From Aliidongia dinghuensis (GTDB lineage Bacteria; Pseudomonadota; Alphaproteobacteria; ATCC43930; CGMCC-115725): a stretch of 64,000 bases of DNA. The DNA is taken from the NCBI RefSeq assembly GCF_014643535.1, contig NZ_BMJQ01000003.1:434001-498000 (forward strand). The letters run 5' to 3'. A program made the translations under genes and the position numbers. The notes under the pieces were generated by a model, which was not told the origin of the DNA, did no database searches, and saw nothing but the letters and a program-made list of their open reading frames with translations. The first letter of the stretch is position 1; the number at the start of each line of letters is the position of its first letter. Below, in pieces: positions 51,851-64,000 of the stretch.

Positions 51851-52450
51851 ATGCCGAAGACCGCCGTGATTTCAGACGCTCACAGCACCGCCGACGTCCG
51901 GGCGCGAATTCTCGAAACCGCGAGCATGTTGTTCTACCGGCACGGCGTGCGGGCGGTCGGCGTCGATCTCGTCGTCGAGAAGGCCGGCGTGGCCAAGACG
52001 AGCCTCTACCGGCATTTCGGGACCAAGGACGATCTCGTCGCCGCTTTTCTCGAGCGCGAGGACGAGGATTTCTGGGGGACCTGGGATCGCGTCGCCGACC
52101 GGCATCGCGACGATGCCATGGCCGAACTGGGCGCTCACCTCCAATGGATCGGCGAACGGGTCGGGCGCACCAATTACCGCGGCTGTCCGCAGATCAACGT
52201 TGCCGCGGAATTCCCCGAGATCGACCATCCGGCGCGGAAGGTGGCCGCCGCCCACAAGCGCCAGATGCGCCTGCGGCTGAAAGCCATTGCGGAGCGACTG
52301 GGCGTCGCCCGCCCGGATGAACTTGCCGGCCAGCTTGCGGTACTCATCAACGGCGCTTTTGTGAGCTCACAGCTCTTCGAACCCGGCGAGTCGACGCCCC
52401 TGCTCCGCCGCGCGGCGCAGGCGCTGATCGAGGCAAGCCGCTACATCTAA
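51851..52450 (+). CDS. TetR-family regulator of the divergent reductase
   Basis: This is a 199-aa protein with GGGAGA upstream of the ATG. The TetR DNA-binding domain (about 15-62) includes ILETASMLFYRHGVRAVGVD and the recognition segment KTSLYRHFGTKDDL. The C-terminal domain contains NYRGCPQINVAAEFP, frequent in a TetR subgroup that regulates adjacent oxidoreductases. The inverted repeat at 51762-51810 is its likely operator, giving autoregulation plus control of the reductase. Confidence 0.9.
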   Translation: MPKTAVISDAHSTADVRARILETASMLFYRHGVRAVGVDLVVEKAGVAKTSLYRHFGTKDDLVAAFLEREDEDFWGTWDRVADRHRDDAMAELGAHLQWIGERVGRTNYRGCPQINVAAEFPEIDHPARKVAAAHKRQMRLRLKAIAERLGVARPDELAGQLAVLINGAFVSSQLFEPGESTPLLRRAAQALIEASRYI

Positions 52451-52530
52451 GGGGTGACGCCATAGAAAGGACAGGAATTCACGCTAAGCTGACAAAACGA
52501 GAATTCAGGCTGCGATCGCATGAGGGCGCG

Positions 52531-53175
52531 CTAACCATAACAGCATAGCACCCGGTCGGAAGTGATCCCGAAGCCACAAAAACCACCATCTATCCTGATC
52601 TGGATGATGCGATTTTCCCGAACTCCAGCGTTGATAAGCATTTTTATGTATTCGCTATAAAAATCAAAATCATTCAGGTTGGAGTGAGCATAGATCACGT
52701 ATGCTTGATGGACAGGTATCTTGAGATGGGCGAGCGCCTTCTCGATATCGCCATCTTCTCCATCCGACTTTTTTTCTTCGGTTGCAGCGCTCGTGCGCGA
52801 AGGCCTCAGTATGCCTCCTGGCGCATGGTGAACATAAGCTCTAGTTCCAAAATTGGTCCCGTCCACATAGATGACTGACGCGCAGCTATTCAGCGGCCCA
52901 GCGACAAGGGACTTATCGTCCCCGGCAGCCCTTCCGACGGCGTTGCCCTGCGCTACGAGTTGAAACCCGGTAGGAGGGAGTGGAAAGTCGACGGAGCTCA
53001 TCGCGTTCTCTGCCAGATAAGCGACGAGGTCCTCGGGCGTTCTCCCGTGAACGACACCATTTGTTGGTCGTGTTACCGTCTCCATGCGGGTGGAGCCGTC
53101 TACCGTTCGAACCGTCTTCTGAAATGTTACCTGCTTCGGAGCCTGTATCGTATGCCCGCCGATCCTCTTCCACAT
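52531..53175 (-). CDS. Orphan protein with CheD/CNF-like deamidase motif
   Basis: This is a 214-aa protein of lower G+C than its neighbours. The ATG at 53175 has GAGGG five bases upstream. No family is recognised with certainty. Residues 95-124 (LNSC, then an ASVIYVD strand, then YVHHAPGGILRP) resemble the CheD core, in which LGSC is followed 17-18 residues later by the catalytic His before an LLP-like strand; here Cys98 and His116/117. CNF1 and Burkholderia BLF1 use a similar LSGC motif. The C-terminal half (YIKMLINAGVRENRIIQIRI then DGGFCGFGIT) also recalls the CheD segment after the catalytic residues. There is no signal peptide. A glutamine deamidase, possibly a toxin or effector, is an inference. 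Residues 127-145 are a charged insert. Confidence 0.55.
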   Translation of the reverse strand: MWKRIGGHTIQAPKQVTFQKTVRTVDGSTRMETVTRPTNGVVHGRTPEDLVAYLAENAMSSVDFPLPPTGFQLVAQGNAVGRAAGDDKSLVAGPLNSCASVIYVDGTNFGTRAYVHHAPGGILRPSRTSAATEEKKSDGEDGDIEKALAHLKIPVHQAYVIYAHSNLNDFDFYSEYIKMLINAGVRENRIIQIRIDGGFCGFGITSDRVLCCYG

Positions 53176-53631
53176 GGCCGCCCTCGTCGAACAAATCGAT
53201 GGTGCACGATGTCGATCGTCCGATGCAGATCATCATGCCGACCAGAGAAGCCTGACACAATCAGAGCGAGAATGCGGTGTGAATACGATCACCTAATTGT
53301 CTCTCGATAGCGCTTCCATGAACACCTTCGAGGACCTTCTTGCCCTTCCGCCAAGGAAATAGTCCGTGATCATCGCGCCATGATGGTGACGGCAAGCCTG
53401 CCACTGTGATCTGTCTCATCGAATATGCGCCGACGCTGATGACTTCGCGCCCGTCTCGATTAATCTGCGCCGGGTCGCCCCCAATTCGAGCCAGCCGCCG
53501 CCGCTGGTCTCATGGAATTTGAGCCGATGCGGTCCAGAATCTCGCGCCAGAATCTCGCGCCGGAGCGCAGTTGATCTCAAGCCGCTATACTTAGGCTAAG
53601 CTGTTTGTCTTGATATCCCGCAAGGTAGTCG
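53176..53631. other. 456-bp region without a convincing gene
   Basis: This stretch is less G+C-rich than the surroundings and has no frame with coding character. It contains a 13-bp tandem repeat CCAGAATCTCGCG (53534-53546 and 53547-53559). Near the AraC gene it has TATACT (53586-53591) overlapping CTTAGGCTAAG, a short palindrome, which could be the AraC promoter and operator. Together with the neighbouring orphan gene it looks like laterally acquired or decayed sequence. Confidence 0.5.
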
Positions 53632-54507
53632 ATGGCTTCTCTCATGCAACGGCCGGCAACTCTCCGGGCTTCTCCGTCCGGCGCGATCATTCTGTCGAGC
53701 GAAGGCCACGGCTGGGCGGGCCTCCATTGCGAGTTGCGCCGGGTCGAGCCGGGACTCACAAGGGTCCCCGGCTCGGCCTGGCATCGGCTCGGCATCCATT
53801 TCGGGCCGGCGGTCAATGCCGATTGCCGCTGCGACGGGCAGAGGCACCGAAGGGTGCAGGCCCATGGCGATATCGACCTCGTGCCGGCCGGGCTCGACGG
53901 CGAATGGGCGGATGATCGCCCCTGCACCATCTTCCGTATCTCGCTGAGCCCGATGCTGCTGGCACGGGCGGCCGATGAATCCAGCCTCAACAGCGGTCGA
54001 GCGATTCTGGCGCCTCGCTTCCAGATGCGCGACGAGCGCATCGAGCATATCGCCTGGGCGCTCAAGGCGGAGTTGGAGGCGCCGGCGCCCTCCGGCCGCC
54101 TCTATGCGGAAAGCCTGGGGATCGCGCTTGCGGCGCGCCTCGCCGAGGGCGCCGGCGTGCGGCCGCTTGTCTCTTCCGGCGAGCTGACCCCGCGGCAGCG
54201 TCGGATCCTTGTCGAGTTCATCGAGAACAACCTCGACCGGGAACTCGGCCTTGCCGAGCTCGCAGCCGTGGCCGGGCTCAGTTTGACGCAGCTCAAGCTC
54301 CTGTTCCGGCAGACCATGGGTCAGCCGGTCCACGGCTATGTGATTGCGCGCCGGGTCGAGCGTGCGCGGGCCCTGCTCGCCGGCGGCCAGATGGCGATCG
54401 CCCAAGCGGCGCTGGCGGCGGGCTTCGCCCATCAGAGCCATCTGGCACATTGGATGAGACGCCTGTTGGGCGTGAGCCCGCGCGAACTCATCCGGCAGTC
54501 GCGATGA
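53632..54507 (+). CDS. AraC-family transcriptional regulator
   Basis: This 291-aa protein has a cupin-like N-terminal sensing half (about 1-175) and a C-terminal AraC DNA-binding domain (about 185-291) with two helix-turn-helix motifs: LAELAAVAGLSLTQLKLLFR and IAQAALAAGFAHQSHLAHW, ending in GVSPRELIRQSR. The start has AAGG six bases upstream. It is followed after 114 bp by the NmrA-like gene on the same strand, a plausible target. Confidence 0.9.
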   Translation: MASLMQRPATLRASPSGAIILSSEGHGWAGLHCELRRVEPGLTRVPGSAWHRLGIHFGPAVNADCRCDGQRHRRVQAHGDIDLVPAGLDGEWADDRPCTIFRISLSPMLLARAADESSLNSGRAILAPRFQMRDERIEHIAWALKAELEAPAPSGRLYAESLGIALAARLAEGAGVRPLVSSGELTPRQRRILVEFIENNLDRELGLAELAAVAGLSLTQLKLLFRQTMGQPVHGYVIARRVERARALLAGGQMAIAQAALAAGFAHQSHLAHWMRRLLGVSPRELIRQSR

Positions 54508-54621
54508 GCGGGCAGCCCGATTTTCCCGGCTGAATCTGCTCAAGATCGGGCCGCCTCTGCGCGACCGGCCCGCGGCTGCCAGGCATCCTCGTCCGGTATC
54601 ATCAAGGGCGGAGAGACGAGG

Positions 54622-55515
54622 ATGTACGTGATCTTAGGCGCAACGGGCAAGGCCGGGCGGGCCACAGTGGCGGCCCTTCGCGCGAATGGCGCCGCCGTCC
54701 GCGCCGTGGTGCGCGATCTCGCGCGCGCCGAGGGGCTCAGCGCACTAGGCTGCGAAATCGCCGTTGCCGATCTGAACGACCCGGCAGCACTCCGCGCGGC
54801 ATTTGAAGGTGCCACGGCCGCGCAAATCATCTGCCCGGTCCCGTTCCGTGCCGATGACCCGGCAGCGGAGATGCGGCGGACCATCGACACGGTCGCAGGC
54901 GCGCTCGCCGCGGCCGCCGTCCCGACGGTGCTCGCCATCTCGGACTACGGCGCCGAGCTCGCCGCGGGCACGGGCGTCACGCTGGCGTTCCATCATATGG
55001 AGGTGCGGCTCAGCGCATTGCCGGCGTCGCTCACGTTTCTGCGCTCGGCCGAGCATATGCAGAACTGGGTCCGCGTCATTGCCGTCGCGGCCGAGACCGG
55101 CATCCTGCCGATGCTCCACCACCCGGTGACGAAGCGGTTCCCGACCATCTCGGCACCGGATCTGGGGCCGATCGCGGCGGCGTTGCTGACGACGCCGGCT
55201 GACGGCACCGGGGTCGATGGCGCAGGGCCGCGCATCATTCACGCCGAAGGCCCGCGCCGCTACACGGCCGAGGACGCGGCGGCAGCGCTCGGCCGAATCG
55301 TCGGCCGCCCGGTCGTGGCACGGGAGCTGCCGCGCGCCCAATGGATGGCGACGTTGGAGCGCGGCGGCCTCAGCCCTGGCTATGCCGCGCTCGTGAGCGA
55401 ACTCTACGACGCACACAATGCCGGGCAGATCGACGCCGAAGCGGGGGTCGGCGAGCTTCGCCGCGGCACAACGGACCTCTCGGCCGTCTTCGCGGCACTC
55501 CTGTCGTCCCGCTAA
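54622..55515 (+). CDS. NmrA-like NAD(P)-binding protein
   Basis: This is a 297-aa Rossmann-fold protein of the atypical short-chain dehydrogenase group. The N terminus is the nucleotide-binding loop (YVILGATGKAGRATVAAL), followed by the VRDLARAE segment. There is no YxxxK catalytic pair in the expected position, which fits NmrA/NADPH:quinone-sensor type proteins. GGAG lies about nine bases before the ATG. It probably belongs with the AraC regulator upstream. The physiological substrate is unknown. Confidence 0.85.
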   Translation: MYVILGATGKAGRATVAALRANGAAVRAVVRDLARAEGLSALGCEIAVADLNDPAALRAAFEGATAAQIICPVPFRADDPAAEMRRTIDTVAGALAAAAVPTVLAISDYGAELAAGTGVTLAFHHMEVRLSALPASLTFLRSAEHMQNWVRVIAVAAETGILPMLHHPVTKRFPTISAPDLGPIAAALLTTPADGTGVDGAGPRIIHAEGPRRYTAEDAAAALGRIVGRPVVARELPRAQWMATLERGGLSPGYAALVSELYDAHNAGQIDAEAGVGELRRGTTDLSAVFAALLSSR

Positions 55516-55651
55516 GCCGGCCGCCGCGGGCGTTTCGTCAGCACGCATCTCACACCCGGCGCTTGTTGAGGGAGATGCGGACGAGCCCCTCCTCAACCGC
55601 GTCGACCGCGCTGACGGCAATGTGCTCAGCCATGAGGGTGCGGGCGTCTGC

Positions 55652-55723
55652 GGCCGAGACGAAGCCGCCTCCTACGTCACCGGCGCCACGATCGCGGTCG
55701 ACGGCGGTTACACGGCGATTTAG
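55652..55723 (+). pseudogene. Remnant of a short-chain dehydrogenase (C terminus only)
   Basis: The frame ending at the TAG 55721-55723 encodes DEAASYVTGATIAVDGGY followed by TAI, the universal C-terminal block of classical SDR enzymes. Upstream of about 55650 the same frame carries nothing SDR-like, and no start or nucleotide-binding loop is present. It is therefore a truncated relic, left after a deletion that joined it to the end of the NmrA-like gene. Confidence 0.75.
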
Positions 55724-56025
55724 CGCCCAACGCCGCTAGGACGGGGCGCTGATAGCTCGTCCCGGGCGTATCTGGAAAGGCGCTTAGCACCCATACCACG
55801 GCACCGCCGCCTCGCGACGGATGCCGGGCCTTGCCGCAATGCCAGGAATTTCGGCATCGCGCCCGGCTGAGGCCATGATAATCTCCCCCGGTTCCGGAAA
55901 GAATTCGTTCGGCCGCCGGTCGATCGCCTCCAAAGCTCGTTAGGCCAAGGCCTGAACAACGACCGGCCTGTCTAAAGGAAATATCCAAGCACCATTGTCG
56001 TCTTGCCCGACATAAGAGACAGATC
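55724..56025. other. 302-bp upstream region of the poly-HAMP kinase
   Basis: I find no gene here. The stretch should contain the kinase promoter. It has an imperfect palindrome centred on GAATTC near 55900, within the stretch CCGGAAAGAATTCGTTCGG. I cannot assign -35/-10 boxes with confidence. Confidence 0.45.
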
Positions 56026-62352
<6,327 letters not shown>

Positions 62353-62365
62353 GAAAGACACCGCC

Positions 62366-64000
62366 TTGGAAGCACGTGAGAAGCTGAATATTCTGCTGGT
62401 CGACGACCAGCCCGCCAAGCTCCTGAGCTACGAATCCGTGCTCGAGGAGCTGGGCCAGAACCTGATCAAGGCGAATTCGGCGCGCGATGCGCTCGAAATG
62501 CTGATCCGTCATCAGATCGCAGTCATCCTGATCGACGTGTGCATGCCGGAGCTGGACGGGTTCGAGCTGGCGCGCATGATCCGCGAGCATCCGCGCTACC
62601 AGACCACGGCGATCATCTTCGTCTCGGCCGTGCAGGTGACGGACCTTGACCTGATGCGCGGCTATGAGGAGGGCGCCGTCGATTATGTTCCGGTCCCGGT
62701 AGCACCCAGCCTGCTGCGCGCGAAGGTGCGGGTCTTTCTCGATCTATTCCGCAAGACCCATGAGCTCGAACAGTTCAACGCGGCGCTGGAAGCCCGCGTC
62801 GCGGAGCGGACCTTGCAGCTCGCCGATGCAAACGCGGCACTCGAGCACCAGAACGGGGAGCTCGAGCGGCGCGTCGAGGAGCGGACGCGCGCGCACGAAG
62901 CCTCGTTGAGCGCCATGCATCAGATGCAGAAGCTCGAAAGCCTCGGCCAGCTGACCGGCGGCATCGCCCACGACTTCAACAATCTGCTGATGGCGATCCT
63001 CGGCCATCTCGAGGTGCTGGAGAAACGCCTGGGCGAGGATCAGCGCAGCCGCAGCCTGCTCGAGGGCGCGGTGCGCGCGGCCGAGCATGGCGCCAACCTG
63101 ACGAAGCGCATGCTGGCGTTCGCCCGCCGGCAGGAGCTGAAATCCGAAAGGCTCGACGTCGTCCGCCTGATCCTCGGCATGACCGAGATGCTGTCCCGCT
63201 CGCTCGGGCCGTCGTGCCAGCTCGTGACCGAGCTCCCCGACAGCCTGCCAGCGATCCATACCGATCCCAATCAGCTCGAGCTCGCTCTGCTGAACCTGGT
63301 CCTCAACGCCCGCGACGCGATGGCGACCGCCGGTCAGGTCGTGATCGCCGCCGAGCGCCAACAGGCGGTCGACCCGCAGGCCGCCACCGGTCAAGCCCGG
63401 CCGTATGTCTCGATCTCGGTCGTCGATCGCGGCCTCGGCATGGACGAGGCCACCTTGAAACGCGCAACCGAACCTTTCTTCACCACGAAGGAGCTCGGCA
63501 AGGGCACGGGGCTTGGCCTTTCCATGGTGCACGGCCTGATGATGCAGTCCGGCGGCTTCCTCAAGATCGCCAGCCAGCCGGGCGAGGGCACCACCGTGTC
63601 GCTGTTCTTCCCGGAACAGCAGGCGGACACCGGCCCCGCGGTCGCCCCGGCGGCGACATCACCGCCAACCGGCGTCGCGATGTACAAGGTTCTGGTCGTC
63701 GAGGACGACGAATTGGTGAGCGATGCCGTCGCCGCCATGCTGGAAGACCTCGGTCACGCCGCCTTCTGCGCCAAGTCGGCCAGCGACGCGCTGTCGCTGC
63801 TCACGGCGGGCCTCGCGATCGACTGCGTCATCAGCGACCACGCGATGCCGGGAATGACCGGTCTCGAGCTCGCGGCCGAGCTCCGCCGGCGCTGGCCCGA
63901 CCTGCCCATCATCGTCGCCACCGGCTACGCCGATGCGCTGAACCACGAAGGCGCCTCGATCTCATTCCTGTCCAAGCCCTACCGTCAGCAGGCGTTGGCG
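62366..64000 (+). CDS. Hybrid sensor kinase: receiver, kinase core, receiver (3' end outside window)
   Basis: The frame is open from the TTG at 62366 to the window end (545 codons), so the 3' end is missing. AGGA lies about ten bases before the TTG, and no in-frame ATG precedes the first domain. Residues 8-125 form a receiver with phospho-acceptor Asp57 ([12 protein letters not shown]). A coiled coil follows (135-190), then HisKA with His202 ([11 protein letters not shown]), HATPase ([28 protein letters not shown]) and a second receiver from about residue 433 ([21 protein letters not shown]). There is no sensor or membrane domain, so input probably comes through its N-terminal receiver from the upstream poly-HAMP kinase, 13 bp away. 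Confidence 0.9.
   Translation, partial: MEAREKLNILLVDDQPAKLLSYESVLEELGQNLIKANSARDALEMLIRHQIAVILIDVCMPELDGFELARMIREHPRYQTTAIIFVSAVQVTDLDLMRGYEEGAVDYVPVPVAPSLLRAKVRVFLDLFRKTHELEQFNAALEARVAERTLQLADANAALEHQNGELERRVEERTRAHEASLSAMHQMQKLESLGQLTGGIAHDFNNLLMAILGHLEVLEKRLGEDQRSRSLLEGAVRAAEHGANLTKRMLAFARRQELKSERLDVVRLILGMTEMLSRSLGPSCQLVTELPDSLPAIHTDPNQLELALLNLVLNARDAMATAGQVVIAAERQQAVDPQAATGQARPYVSISVVDRGLGMDEATLKRATEPFFTTKELGKGTGLGLSMVHGLMMQSGGFLKIASQPGEGTTVSLFFPEQQADTGPAVAPAATSPPTGVAMYKVLVVEDDELVSDAVAAMLEDLGHAAFCAKSASDALSLLTAGLAIDCVISDHAMPGMTGLELAAELRRRWPDLPIIVATGYADALNHEGASISFLSKPYRQQALA

Noticed and set aside
52913..53260. Overlapping 115-aa minus-strand frame that could add an N terminus to the orphan deamidase-like protein by frameshift
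   Set aside because: No family similarity in its unique part, and the orphan has its own start with a good ribosome site.

Overview
The window is high-G+C, densely coding DNA with alphaproteobacterial gene types. The full imp/tss-style type VI secretion operon, the large two-partner secretion locus, the CHAT and caspase-like proteins and the poly-HAMP kinase together suggest a soil or plant-associated alphaproteobacterium. Rhodospirillales-like is my best guess, but the sequence alone does not fix the genus.

Layout. (1) 3-836: the 3' end of a TPR-methyltransferase gene (+). (2) 878-19257, minus strand: a three-gene two-partner secretion locus read as tpsB (outer-membrane transporter), tpsA (4464-aa repeat-rich filamentous-haemagglutinin-like exoprotein), then a CHAT-protease lipoprotein coupled to tpsA by a TTGA overlap. 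(3) 19465-21689, minus: a TAP-type alpha/beta hydrolase and a small OmpA-domain protein. (4) 21810-43139, minus: a compact T6SS operon in the order tssA-tssB-tssC-hcp-tagJ-tssE-tssF-tssG-tssH(clpV)-tssK-fha-tssJ-tssL-tssM-tagF-pppA. This supplies every core component except the VgrG/PAAR spike, plus post-translational regulators but no PpkA kinase. A candidate promoter lies upstream of tssA, and hcp is bracketed by two perfect 11-bp stem-loops. (5) 43308-45041, minus: a second TPR-methyltransferase, a paralogue of the one at the left edge. (6) 45413-49925, plus: a glycine-zipper/SH3-like lipoprotein, a secreted WD40-caspase protein coupled to it by another TTGA overlap, and a DUF3617 protein. 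(7) 50005-55723: an accessory region of TetR, saccharopine-dehydrogenase-like reductase, TetR, AraC and NmrA-like genes. It includes a striking 16-bp perfect inverted repeat between the divergent reductase and TetR genes, a lower-G+C orphan protein that looks like a CheD/CNF-type deamidase, and the remnant of a short-chain dehydrogenase. (8) 56026-64000, plus: a soluble 2108-aa hybrid histidine kinase with about eleven 92-aa HAMP units, GAF, kinase core and three receivers. It is followed by a second hybrid kinase (receiver-kinase-receiver) that runs off the window.

How it fits together. The minus-strand block from about 45 kb to 0.9 kb is dominated by cell-surface and contact-dependent machinery: a T6SS for injection into neighbours and a TPS exoprotein for adhesion or competition. 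Caspase-fold proteins (CHAT beside tpsA, peptidase C14 beside the T6SS) are paired with exported partners. The right-hand part is regulatory, with two adjacent hybrid kinases that probably work as one phosphorelay. The least-explained pieces are the tpsB-tpsA-CHAT triad, the lipoprotein/WD40-caspase pair and the CheD/CNF-like orphan.
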